From: Rutidosis leptorrhynchoides
Taxonomy: Eukaryota; Streptophyta; Magnoliopsida; Asterales; Asteraceae
NCBI RefSeq assembly: GCF_046630445.1
Contig: NC_092333.1
Span: 7,351,501 to 7,415,500, forward strand
Reading direction: 5' to 3'
DNA: 64,000 nt
Shown here in pieces: positions 11,730 to 22,100 of the stretch. How positions within the stretch are numbered: position 1 is the first letter of the stretch; the number at the start of each line of letters is the position of its first letter. Under the pieces are notes generated by a model, which worked only from the letters and a program-made list of their open reading frames with translations, ran no database searches and was not told the origin of the DNA. The translations under genes were made by a program, and so were the position numbers.

Positions 11730-11900
11730 TTAATGAATATTTATAGAGTACAATTACAATTCTAATTACCTACCTAAACTTTAATGGACTGAACCCATAT
11801 GTACAATTGGGCTAGACCTATACTAACAATCTAATAATATCTATCACAAGTACCTACACAGATTTTCTAGTTTTATTTTTATCTCAATATATATAATATA

Positions 11901-12580
11901 GGGGCATGATCAATGGGGAAGTAACCAATCGGGGGAAGCGGGGGGAAGCAATTTTTTTTTTTTCGATTTTTGAAAAAACTTTGTTCACGAACATTATAGA
12001 TTGGATGAAAATAAGAACATTTAGAAAAGACACTTCGTGATGAATGTTATTATTTTGGCGGGAAAACGATCGACAAAAATAACATTCAAGATAATATTGT
12101 TCGTGAAGAATGTTAACTTTTTTTTTCATGTTTTGTGAAGTAAAATTTAGCCCGATTTAGAGTTTAGGGTTTAGGGTTTAGGGTTTGGTGTTTTGGGTTT
12201 CCATAAACCCAAAACACCAAACCCTAAACCCTAAACCCTAAACTCTAAACCGTTCGTGTTAAAAACTCGATCTAAATCCTAAATCTAAACCCTTAATCTA
12301 AACCCTAAACCCTAAATTTCTAAACCCTAATATCTAAACCCTAATGTCTAAAACCACAACATACGCTCGAAAAACACGATAATTGTTATATATTACTTCT
12401 TCGAGTGTTTTCCCGCCAAAATAATAACATTTATCACGAAGTGTCTTTTCTAAATGTTCTTATTTTCATCCAATCTATAATGTTCGTGAACAAAGTTTTT
12501 TCAAAAAATGAAAAAAAAAAAAAGAAATTTGCTTCCCTCCGCTTCCCCCCGATTGGTTACTTCCCTCTTGATCCTACCAC
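11901..12580. mobile_element. MULE-type MITE with long inverted repeats and a telomere-like core
   Basis: A 680 bp element is flanked by a perfect 10 bp duplication, ATATAATATA (11891-11900 and 12581-12590). The arms are inverted repeats of roughly 200 bp: GATCAATGGGGAAG...ACCAATCGGGGG on the left is mirrored on the right, including a shared segment with ACTTCGTGAT and GGCGGGAAAAC. A 9-10 bp target duplication with long inverted arms fits a Mutator-like non-autonomous element. The centre (about 12155-12255) is itself a palindrome of TTTAGGG-type repeats reading out and back. No transposase is present. It ends about 236 bp before the BAHD2 start codon, so it borders or forms part of that promoter. 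Confidence 0.85.
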
Positions 12581-12692
12581 ATATAATATATGTCAACATT
12601 CATATCCAAAGAGTGTTTTTTATTTATTTATTGAAAGTGAGATCTCTCCTTGCGTATATTTATCAAATTAATATATTTATGATGTTATGATT

Positions 12693-12742
12693 CACGTGCA
12701 GCAGCTTGGATAAACCAACCATACAATATATAAAGACCAACC
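12693..12742 (+). promoter_or_regulatory. BAHD2 promoter: G-box, two AC-type MYB boxes and TATA box
   Basis: A CACGTG G-box (12693-12698) is followed by ACCAACC (12714-12720), TATATAAAG (about 12727-12735) and a second ACCAACC (12736-12742), ending 75 bp before the ATG. ACCAACC is an AC-element recognised by R2R3-MYB factors of phenylpropanoid and flavonoid genes, and the G-box is bound by bHLH/bZIP factors. The pairing is what a flavonoid-pathway gene would be expected to carry. Occupancy is inferred, not shown. Confidence 0.55.
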
Positions 12743-12816
12743 AAATGCACATCATTTTATCATATCTTGAAACATTAAGAGAGAACTGAGGTACGTATCA
12801 TATTATAATTATTATT

Positions 12817-14184
12817 ATGGCTTCTCTTCCTCTATTAACTATTCTTGAACAAGCTCAAGTATCACCACCACCAGCCACCTTAGTCGAAAAATCGTTGTCC
12901 CTAACTTTTTTCGACTTCTTTTTTCTTTCTCAACCTCCGCTTCACGAACTTTTCCTTTATGAGCTTCCAATAGACGAAAACCACTTTGTCGAAACTATCA
13001 TTCCTAGTCTTAAGAACTCGTTATCAATCACTCTTCAACACTTTTACCCTTTCGCGGGTAACATTATCATATTTCCTAATAACGAAAAGAAGCCTGAAAT
13101 TCGCTACGTTGAAGGCGATTTTGTCAAGGTCACATTTGCAAAATCTAACCCTGACTTCAATGATCTAGTAGGAAATCATCCTAGAGATTGTGACCAGTTT
13201 TATGATCTTATTCCTGCACTAGGTGAAAGTGTGAAAACATCCGAATTTCGAAAAATCCCACTTTTTTCGGTCCAAGTAACACTTTTCCCACAAAAAGGCG
13301 TATCGATTGGTATGACGAATCATCATAGTCTAGCGGATGCTAGCACTCTATTTTGTCTCTTGAACGCGTGGACATCGATTTCAAGATCTAGTACAGATGA
13401 GTCATTTCTAACTAATGGAACCAAACCGTGTTATGATAGAGTGATAAATAACCCAAAACTAGATCAAAGTTCTTTAGAGTTTTCCAAAGTTGACACTCTT
13501 TACGAAACGTATCAACCAATAAGTCTTTCTAAAACGTCTAATAGACTTCGTGGCACGTTTATTTTGACACGAAAAACCCTAAACGAGTTGAAAAAAAGAG
13601 TATTAACTGAGCAACCAACTTTATCATACGTATCATCTTTCACGGTTGCATGTGGTTACATTTGGAGTTGCATAGCGAAATCAAGAAACGATGATATACA
13701 CTTATTTGGGTTCGCTATTGATTGTAAGGCACGTTTGGATCCACCGGTTCCCTCAAATTATTTTGGGAATTGTGTTGAAGGTTGTCTAGTGAGGACGAAA
13801 ACAAGTGTGTTGAAAAGAAACAATGGTTTTGTAATGGCTACAAAGTTGATTGGAGAAAGTCTACATAATAAGTTGACCGAAAAAGGTGAAATTGTAAAAG
13901 GTGTAGAAGCGTATAAAGATACGTCTAACCTTGGAATGCCAACATGTTTCATAGGAGTTGCTGGAACACCAAAGCTTAAGTATTATGAGACGGATTTCGG
14001 GTGGGGGAAGCCTAAAAAGTTTGAAACGATTTCGATAGATTATGATACGTCGATTTCTATGAACGCGTGTAAAGAATTGGAAGATGATTTGGAGATTGGT
14101 GTTTGCCTTAAGAATACTGAAATGGAAAGTTTTGTTCGTTTATTTGAGGAAGGATTAGAATCATACGTTTATAGCCGAGCTTAG
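12817..14184 (+). CDS. BAHD acyltransferase 2 (anthocyanin/flavonoid acyl-CoA acyltransferase type)
   Basis: The frame encodes an intronless 455-residue BAHD enzyme with catalytic HSLAD (residues 170-174), YFGNC (315-319) and DFGWG (393-397), so the active-site framework looks whole. The order and wording of the conserved blocks match BAHD1 at 2822-4237: the SPPPATLVEKSL start, PEIRYVEGD, DLVGNHPRDCDQFY and the GWGKPKKFETISID tail. The two are clearly paralogues from a tandem duplication, but diverged enough that substrate use may differ. No targeting signal is seen, so it is probably cytosolic. The promoter carries flavonoid-type MYB boxes, and a MULE-like MITE sits directly upstream. An anthocyanin or flavonoid glycoside acyltransferase using malonyl- or hydroxycinnamoyl-CoA is most likely; the exact reaction is not readable from sequence. 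Confidence 0.93.
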   Translation: MASLPLLTILEQAQVSPPPATLVEKSLSLTFFDFFFLSQPPLHELFLYELPIDENHFVETIIPSLKNSLSITLQHFYPFAGNIIIFPNNEKKPEIRYVEGDFVKVTFAKSNPDFNDLVGNHPRDCDQFYDLIPALGESVKTSEFRKIPLFSVQVTLFPQKGVSIGMTNHHSLADASTLFCLLNAWTSISRSSTDESFLTNGTKPCYDRVINNPKLDQSSLEFSKVDTLYETYQPISLSKTSNRLRGTFILTRKTLNELKKRVLTEQPTLSYVSSFTVACGYIWSCIAKSRNDDIHLFGFAIDCKARLDPPVPSNYFGNCVEGCLVRTKTSVLKRNNGFVMATKLIGESLHNKLTEKGEIVKGVEAYKDTSNLGMPTCFIGVAGTPKLKYYETDFGWGKPKKFETISIDYDTSISMNACKELEDDLEIGVCLKNTEMESFVRLFEEGLESYVYSRA

Positions 14185-14364
14185 GTCCCAATATACAGAC
14201 ATCCTATCGATGTGTTATCTATAAACGATGTGTAAGTATAAAAAGATCCTATTGATGTATTCGTTCTCTGTAATAAAACTCTTCGACGTATTGTTGTTTT
14301 TGTATGTAATAAAATAATAAATTCAAAATTAACTAGTTTATTACTCTGCCTTCATTCTTTGTAA

Positions 14365-14968
14365 GATCAATTCCATCGGCCAGTGCTCAAGCATGTCACC
14401 ACCTTACTTCCTCGAGGGTGCCGATAGCAATGGTGTCGCCCTCGGCCGCCCTCAACCGCCCTGGTGACCGTCGCCCTCAAACATTTCATATCGAAGCATA
14501 ATTGAGGACGTTCAACGGATGTTTTTTGCTTTTTAACGGATATATTGCAGTTTGTATTTATATATATACACGATGCATACAACAAAAACACATACAACAC
14601 TTCACACACTCTTCAAAATAAAAAACACATACTTCACACACACATCTTAAAAAATGGTGACAATTCCCCCGATGATCGTCTCGTTCGATGTTTATTACGG
14701 AAGTGGATTCGACTACAAATCCAAATTGTACGATTATGAACGTGGTTCAAAAATTTCGTTTGAATACATCGACATTCGAGACGTGTGTTTAGACGAGTTG
14801 CTTGAAATTTTGAAGAAAACTGTACCGTTTGAACATACAGACGTGTTATATTATGAAGACGACCGTGTTCCGGAATTGTCCCCTCCCTACATTCGGACCG
14901 AGGAACAATGGAACGGTATAAAAGAAACTCTCCTCTTCTGTGCAAATCGAATTTCTCTGTATTTGGAA

Positions 14969-15008
<40 letters not shown>

Positions 15009-15413
15009 TATCATTTGACCCATATGAAGGTGATCCATGTCATCCAGATTCTCGTTGGAAATAAATCGTACGTTTTAAGTTTATGATTTTAAAATAAAGT
15101 AGTAATTGTATTAGGAATTTTTTATGTTTTTAGGATTTGCTAATTATTGTAATTTTTAATTTTTTAGGACTTGTAATGAATTGTAATCGTTTTTTTTTAT
15201 TATCAATTTAAGTGTGTTTTTATTTTAATAATAGTATTATTTATAAAAATGAATATAATAACAAAATTTAATAATAAAAAATAATAAATTTTGAGAAAGT
15301 ATGTCATGGTTGTCAATTGTGTGTTATGGGAGGAAGTGGTGATGAAGGAGGAGAGAGAAAGTTGATGTGGAGCTGAGGAAGTGTTGAGGAAGGCGTCATG
15401 GTAGAGATTGGTC
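14365..15413. mobile_element. Small PIF/Harbinger-like element (TAA target, carries a 136-residue ORF)
   Basis: The element is bounded by TAA on both sides (14362-14364 and 15414-15416). Its ends form an imperfect inverted repeat: GATCAATTCCAT on the left, GACCAATCTCTA on the right read inward. TAA/TTA duplication is the signature of PIF/Harbinger elements, and the left end is similar to the upper end of the Harbinger fragment at 6086-7044. At 1049 bp it is too short for a transposase. It contains one reading frame (14654-15064) with its own TATA-like string upstream. It lies 180 bp after the BAHD2 stop. Confidence 0.68.
14654..15064 (+). CDS. Hypothetical 136-residue acidic protein inside a Harbinger-like element
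   Basis: I do not recognise the family with confidence. The frame opens MVTIPPMIVSFDVYYGSGFD and is rich in Tyr, Asp and Glu, with alternating hydrophobic residues that could form a small beta/alpha fold. A run of 12 Asp encoded by a GAT repeat (about 14972-15007) precedes a short tail, SFDPYEGDPCHPDSRWK. A TATATATATACA string lies about 90 bp upstream. The beginning (a strand, an aromatic YYGSGF turn, then a lysine/aspartate segment) recalls the PB1-like N-terminal domain of MULE transposases, but this is only an impression. It may be an accessory transposon protein or a captured plant gene. The frame is open from start to stop, which argues against advanced decay. Confidence 0.5.
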
Positions 15414-15475
15414 TAATAAAACTCTTCGACGTATCAACGATCAACTTTTAAATTTTTAGTATAAACTAGTGAAAT

Positions 15476-16356
15476 GACCCGTGAAATCACGGATTTGTTT
15501 TAATGAAATAGTTTAATGATATATTTTAGGTATTAAGTGAACATAAATGTTAAAGTCATTTAGTTTAATGACCCGTGGAACCGCAGATTCCTACTAAGAA
15601 ACTTGTCATTGTTGTTACAAATATATTGATATACTTAACTTAGTCAGAATATAAATGAACTACATTTATTCTCCCACGACTTTCTTTCAATTTTCATCAC
15701 AATTGCTATTTTTCTTGTCATAAAAGCCTACATTACAACATTTTATTGAGACGTGTATTTTGTATACATATGTAACATAATTAATCTCTTAAAAAAAAAC
15801 CCACAATTGATATTTTGTGTTTAAAAAGTTGACTAATCAATGATATTTTGTTGTGTGTAAGAAATTTTATTTTAAGTATGTTATAAGAGATTTGCTATTC
15901 TCACACAAATATATCACACAATATCAGCCACACTCTGACTTGACATTTCAGCCACACAAATTATTTAGTTGTTATGATTGAAGAAAAGAAAAGAATAAGA
16001 TATGATGAAGAAGATAATCACATTCGTTATAAAATAATACAGAATAATTATTTAGTTGTTATTATGAAAAAGAAAAAATAATTCTTTAAAAAGTAGAAGA
16101 TAAATAATTACTCTTTTTATTAATTTATTTTAATTAGTGTTTATGACATCATTTAGATGTTTTTTAATTTTTTCTTTTTTCTTTTGATTTATTTTTATAA
16201 AGAATAATTGTTTTTATGATATAATAAGATTAGAGATTTAATATTAATTATAGATTATAGATTATAGATATAAAGTAAGCTAAAATAAAAAAGAGTCAAG
16301 CTTTTTAATTAAGGTGCAAAAAACCACACATAAAACAGAGGTAGATAATAGTATAT
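15476..16356 (-). mobile_element. Short non-autonomous Helitron
   Basis: Read on the minus strand, the 3' end is a hairpin CCGTGATTTCACGG followed about 9 bp later by CTAG (15476-15479) and a host T, the Helitron 3' signature. At the other end, near 16350, the minus strand reads TATACTATTATC, similar to the common plant Helitron 5' start (TCTATACTA). The inside is AT-rich and non-coding, including a repeated GATTATAGATTATAGAT string (about 16250-16270). It ends about 240 bp before the syntaxin start codon, so it flanks or overlaps that promoter. The 5' edge is approximate. Confidence 0.6.
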
Positions 16357-16594
16357 TTTTCCTCATTTAACGAGTAACCCTTCAATTATTTGTTGAACAT
16401 TCAATATAATCTGAATCTCCAATGCATATATTATTTGGCGAAACAGTCATTTTTCTCAACTTTTCAACTCCTTCTTCTTCCTCTAATAAACATTTTTTAG
16501 GAAGAAGGAGGAGATATCTGTCCAAACATTACACATTTTCCAATTAGAAATTTGATTGTTTCTTACAAATAATATTGAACCATAAAACGTTAAG

Positions 16595-17494
16595 ATGAAT
16601 GACTTATTCTCCCAATCATTTAAACAAGCTCAAGAAAATGACTTAGAGGCCGGTGGCGGTGGTGGCAATGACTCGGATCTCGATGGTTTCTTTCAAGATG
16701 TCGAGAATGTCAAGGAAGACATGACGGAAGTCGATAAACTTTACAAGAGGTTACGAGAGGCAAACGATCAGAGTAAAACGGTCCATGATGCCAAAAACAT
16801 GAAACAACTCCGATCCAAAATGGACAAGGATATTGAACAAGTGTTGAAACGTGTGAGAGTCATTAAAGGGAAGATCGAGGCGCTTGATAAGGCGAATATC
16901 TCCCACCGCAAGCTCCCTGGGTGTGGGCCCGGCTCGTCTGCTGACAGAACACGTTCTTCCGTTGTTAGTGGTCTAGGGAAAAAGCTGAAGTCCATGATGG
17001 ACGACTTTCAGTCCCTAAGAACTCGTATGAATGAAGAATATAAAGAGACCGTTGCCAGAAGATACTTTACCATAACCGGTGAGAAGGCGAACGATGAAGT
17101 GATCGAAAACCTAATCTCTAATGGAGAAGGTGAAGATTTCATGCAAAAAGCCATCCAAGATCAGGGTCGAGGCCAGATTATGGACACTATTTCTGAAATT
17201 CAAGAACGACATGATTCGGTGAAAGAAATAGAAAAGAATTTGATAGAACTACATCAAATTTTCTTGGACATGGCCGCGCTAGTCGAGGCTCAAGGTCAAC
17301 AATTGAATGATATCGAGAGCCATGTGAACCACGCTAGTTCATTCGTTCATCGTGGGACGGAACAACTAGTCGAGGCTCGAGAGTTGCAAAAGAACTCGAG
17401 GAAATGTGCTTGCATTGCCTTTTTGCTTGTTATACTTCTTATAATTGTGGTACTTTACCCAATTTGGTTCCCAATGTTGATAAATAGCTTCTAA
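16595..17494 (+). CDS. Syntaxin, SYP12 group (plasma-membrane Qa-SNARE, SYP124/125-like)
   Basis: The gene encodes a 299-residue Qa-SNARE, which pairs with SNAP25-type and R-SNARE partners to fuse secretory vesicles with the plasma membrane. An N-terminal helical regulatory (Habc) region covers about residues 28-160 and includes the plant-specific [20 protein letters not shown] segment (110-128) and RRYFTITGE (155-163). The SNARE helix runs about 203-265 with the zero-layer glutamine at Q233 (EAQGQQ). A single C-terminal membrane anchor lies at about 271-292. The start MNDLFS is the family start. It is intronless here, as is common in this group. The closest remembered relatives are the pollen-tube syntaxins SYP124 and SYP125, so tip-growth secretion is possible, but group assignment from memory is not proof. 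The frame is intact and all key residues are present. Confidence 0.93.
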   Translation: MNDLFSQSFKQAQENDLEAGGGGGNDSDLDGFFQDVENVKEDMTEVDKLYKRLREANDQSKTVHDAKNMKQLRSKMDKDIEQVLKRVRVIKGKIEALDKANISHRKLPGCGPGSSADRTRSSVVSGLGKKLKSMMDDFQSLRTRMNEEYKETVARRYFTITGEKANDEVIENLISNGEGEDFMQKAIQDQGRGQIMDTISEIQERHDSVKEIEKNLIELHQIFLDMAALVEAQGQQLNDIESHVNHASSFVHRGTEQLVEARELQKNSRKCACIAFLLVILLIIVVLYPIWFPMLINSF

Positions 17495-18769
17495 GAGTGA
17501 AAGAAAAAATTGGGAAGAGGAAGTCAAGTATGTTTTCATGGATTTTGTTTCTCATTATTGTGCCTTGAAAAGAATGTGTGTTTATGTTTTCATTTTCTAA
17601 AGAGATGTATGTATGATAGTAGATATTAATTTTTATTCAACTCGAAAGAAAGGACGGATTAAAATACATAATGTTTCTAATCTAAAATAATAAATAAATA
17701 ATAAATGATATCGTTGTCATATTTCAAAACCGTTGGATCTTGTTTGTATTGGATATGTAAAAAATTAAATTCGTGTATGAGTATATACATCCGTTCAAGG
17801 CTGGGTTTTGTAGCTTACACCATGTATTTAACTTTGAATTCCTATTGTATGCATCCAACTTTGAAATCGAATAGGTAATTCAATATATACAATAGAATAA
17901 TTTAAAAAGTTAAATGCATACAATAGGAGATTTCAAAGTTGGATGCATACAATAGGAATTTGATGAAAGTTCAATACATTTTCATATACTTTTCCCTTTC
18001 GAGTACTGCACACTAATGGTCAATTCGTTTTTTTTTTTTTTTTTTTTCAAACCTGTTTCAGGTCCGAGAACCCACGAAGGGAGGGACTTGAATTTTTCTA
18101 AAGAAATATCTCGTATTAGTATCATAAAATATAATAAAGTTTAATTAATACAATAACTATTAACATCAAAATATTAATTCTTAAAGCTGGTGTTCGTACT
18201 CGTTTTTCAGTGTTCATCTCGGTGTTCAAAATAGAAATCGAAATTAACTTTCACTGACATACTTGACATGAGTTGACATGAGTGAAGATGTTCATTTCAG
18301 TATATTTTCTATTTTATATTAGTTTGAATATTTTTAATACTTATTTTTTTATTATTTTAATACTCTTATATTTTATTAATTATAAATTATAATAAATAAC
18401 AATAATAAAAGAGGCATCTTTTATCATAAAAAATTACAACTCTTAAAAAAAACTTAAACATACTACGATTATTCATACGAACGATTATTTTAAACAAACT
18501 CAAAGCTCCACAAACCACCATCTCCTCCTCCTCACGACCCTCCATCAAACGCCTCATCACAAGATAATAGTCTAATTTCATAAATACATAGAAGTAACTG
18601 TTTAAATTAATTTTATATCCTTAATTTATTTAACAAAGACAAAAGTGTAAGTAAAATGTAAGGCTAAACTGAAAAGTAAATTAAAAGTACATGCTATTTT
18701 TTTTTAAACAAGTATTTTTGTTTGTTCGGACTATTAAATTGAGGGGGATTGAGTATCGTTGACTAATAA
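17495..18769. other. Intergenic DNA after the syntaxin gene
   Basis: Apart from a 29 bp inverted repeat (listed separately), I see a T run at 18030-18048, AT-rich DNA and no gene. A GTCCGAGAACCCACG string near 18062 and GTGTTCATCTCGGTGTTC near 18209 look repeat-derived but could not be assigned. Confidence 0.4.
17840..17958. repeat. 29 bp inverted repeat with about 60 bp loop (MITE-like hairpin)
   Basis: CCTATTGTATGCATCCAACT and the following TTTGAAATC (about 17840-17868) recur as an exact reverse complement at about 17930-17958. A related shorter string (GTTAAATGCATACAATAGG) lies just inside the right copy. The structure could fold as a hairpin in DNA or RNA and is probably a MITE core or remnant. 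Confidence 0.7.
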
Positions 18770-19190
18770 GACCATTCCTAGTGGTGAAGGTGACGTCAGA
18801 GACAGTTTTTGCAATTTTTGCCTAAAAAGCGCAAACTGGCTGTGAGTCAGCAGGGTCAGTTTCTGACCTTTTCTAACAGTCAAAGTCAGTTTTTTGTGTC
18901 AGTTTTCAGTAGGGTCTACCAGTTTATTATTTTTTACATTTTCTTTATTTCTAACATATTATTTAATAAAAATTAAAATAGAAAGTTCATTAAATAAAAA
19001 AAAATACAAACTAAAAATGAAAAAAATACTTAAAATGAAATAAGTAAAAAAAAAAAACATAAACTAGTAAACTAGTTGTCGTTGTCGTCTTCGGAGGTTG
19101 CGTCGGGTTCTTGTGGTGGTTTGTCGACCAAATGCATAAACTCTTCAAGGTACACTTTTTGAAGCTTCATGATATAGGATTTGTGACCCG

Positions 19191-22100
19191 TGTGATGGCC
19201 CCGTCAAAACACTTAACGGCTCCGTCACTTGGTCCCACAGCTTGATCGAACTTAAATTAATTTAACAAACGACATTGCATTCTTTTATTTCAAAAGTTTT
19301 TCAAAAAGGAAAGCATACCAAAATATGTAGTTTAAAAGTAACCCAACATATTAGTTAACCAAAGTTGACATAAAACATTGTCAACAAACCACAAGTTTAA
19401 ATTATCCAAAAACAGAATGCAAGCTTAAGTTTCATAAATTGTTTCATTAACATCTGTCCAAATGCATGCAGACTCTTCTAAACACAGCGGAAGCATCACA
19501 TAAACTCAAGTACCTGTGAAAACATGCGAGTAAACTGTCAACACAAAGATTGAGTGAATTATAGGTTTAAATAATTGAATAAACTTTAGACCACAAGATT
19601 TAAAATGTTAGAAAACATTAAACATTATTCCATTATCAATGAGCCACCTGATAACCACTTAACCCTTTATTTACCCTTGCCAAACACAATAATAATATAC
19701 ACTGGACAGTGTATCTACAACAAAATACGAATACTAAACATTTCGATTATAAATTGCTAGCGCGACTAGCTCGAAATGGGGTTGTCAAACCCGATAGATC
19801 TATCCGTAGGATTCGCGTTCACCGGTAGAAACCAATGATTACAGTTACCAGACTAGGGAATATTTTTGTCCAACTCACAATGAATAATTTAAATTTAATT
19901 GTCACTTGTGTCTAAATGTGAAATAAAATGCATGTAATCACATCCCAAAAATATACTTTAAAAAGTATGTAACAACGGGACTATAACTCACCTTAATAGT
20001 AACGAAGTAACCAACACAATTAAGCGAACAGCAAATGAGTACAGTGATCAAGAATGATCACAACGCCGACCTATAAATAAAGCAGGTCGATATAAATAAC
20101 TAACTTAGGTCAAGTCTTAGTATGATAGCTATTGTACATGTTGCAAGTAGTCATAGAACAACACTCAGCATGCATCGGTTTGATCGGAACATCGTACGGA
20201 CACACACTTTCTATTTTTAGAAAGTTTCTATTTTTGAAAAGTTTCTATTTTTGGAAAGTTTCTATTTTTGGAAAGTTTCCAAATTTAGAAAGTTGCTATT
20301 TTAGGAAAGTTTATAAGTTAGGAAAGTTTCCTTAATTAGAAAGTCAACAAAAGTCAACTGAAAGTCAAAGTCAACCGAAAGTCAACTCAAAAGTCAACAT
20401 TGGTCAAACATAGTCAACGTTAATTTTAAAAGTGTAAGTTGTGATAATAATATAAGTTATAATGTTAATTAAAGTTAAATATGTCTAATTATGTCATATC
20501 ATAAGTTTAATTAAAATGAATTATTAAAGTTAACATAAGTTTAAATGATATAATTTATATAACATAAGTATTTAATTAATTAATTAAATATTAGTCATAA
20601 TATAAGTATTATTAATTAATAATAAATTTTAAATCATATCATAAGTATTATTAATTAATAATGAATTATTAATCATATCATAAGTTTCTAATTATAATTA
20701 TTAAATCATAAGTATTTAATAATTAAATTATAATTAAATAATAACTAAGCCTTATAATAATTAAATAATTAATTAATCCTTATTATAAGTCTTATAATAA
20801 TAATCTTATAATATAAGTTTAATACTTATCATAAGTATTTTCCATTAATAATAAAAGTATTATTAATCATAAGTTTAATTAAAATGTTAATTAAATCATA
20901 AGTAATAATTAAATGATATAATAAATATATATATCATAAGTCTTAAAATTTTAATAATTACTTTTATATCATAAGAAATTAAATGATAATGAAATTCATT
21001 ATTTATATCATAAGTTTAATAATTAATCATAAGTTTTAAATCAAAAGTTCATCGGGTCGTATCTTGAGCCCCGGGTGTCGGGTTTCAGCGAGCCTTACAT
21101 ATATCTCCGCCTAATCAAACCACCCGACACTTTGGTACACTCAAGAACACACCAAGAATAGGCCACAAGTCGTGGTGATCAGCCATGACACCACTTGGAA
21201 CTTCAATTCAATCAAAATCGTGTTTTAGCCATAACGGGTGATTCGTGGCTCGGATTTAGATGACCCGAACATGAAAGTTCGTCCCACCATTAATCCTAAC
21301 ACACTAACACACCCTAAAGTCACCAAATATGGTCACAAAGTTGGACCAAACCTGGTTCATATCAATATCACATTTCAATTTTAACAAAATACCATTTTGA
21401 TCATATCTAGGGCTCCGGGAATCGAAACGACATGAATCCGGAGTCTAAAATTAATGTCTTGATGAAAGGAACTCATCTAGATACTTTATTTTAACTTTTA
21501 TAACAGTCACAATATTAGAAATACACGAATTAGCTGCTGTCCCAATTATATCAAACCGAAAACATATGTATTTGAGTAATTCTATGCATACAAACACCAT
21601 TACAACAATAAGTAATCATCATACTATTAATATATATAATCAAAATACATAAAAATAATGAAAAATCAAAAGTTCTAGGGCCAGGGTTTATACCCTAATC
21701 AACAATCAACAAGTATAATCGCGTAGAGAACGGAATGAGGAGCGCGTTGGTGTTGTTTAATCCTTGATCCAAGCTATATTTTTGGTTGATGATGATGATG
21801 ATATGGTGAGGGTTGGCGACGGCACAAGGAGAGGAGAAAGATGGAGAGCAAAAATAAATTTAGGTTTTGATAAATTGAAATAAAATGTGGAAATGAGAGG
21901 AATGGTGCAAAAGTGAAGGGTATACCCCCTCCCCCTTGGTCTCGGCCGAATGGGGTGTGTGGGGTGGGCCCCACAAGCCCAAGTTTGCTTAATGATGATT
22001 TACTTGTGGCCCGAAAGCCCGAACGAAACCCGAAACGCGAAAACATGCTTACGCGATTACAAATTCGGAGAGATAACGAATAAGCGATGAAAAATAAATA

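Larger units (their letters stand above)
7090..11828 (-). mobile_element. Miniature LTR retroelement (TRIM-like), split by a Helitron-like insertion
   Basis: This minus-strand element has its 3' LTR at 7090-7226 (137 bp). A purine-rich tract lies beside it (about 7227-7245), then a non-coding internal region of about 570 bp, then a primer-binding-like site (about 7784-7793). The 5' LTR is in two pieces, 7794-7831 (38 bp) and 11730-11828 (99 bp), which together also make 137 bp and align to the 3' LTR throughout. The 3898 bp between the pieces is a Helitron-like insertion. No gag or pol is seen, so it is a non-autonomous miniature element. The LTRs are clearly diverged, so it is not recent. 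The flanking 5-mers do not match. Confidence 0.72.

Noticed and set aside
12155-12345. Telomere-like TTTAGGG/CCCTAAA repeats as a real interstitial telomere or chromosome end
   Set aside because: There are only a few units, in palindromic arrangement, and they lie inside a MITE with a clean 10 bp target duplication, so they belong to the element.
14969-15008. Poly-Asp (GAT)n tract as evidence of a non-coding microsatellite only
   Set aside because: The tract sits in frame within a longer open frame that continues past it to a plausible stop, so I kept the frame as a hypothetical protein at moderate confidence.
21774-22046. 90-codon minus-strand frame near the right end of the solo LTR
   Set aside because: It lies inside an LTR with a perfect target duplication and has low-complexity His/Ser composition; not a gene.
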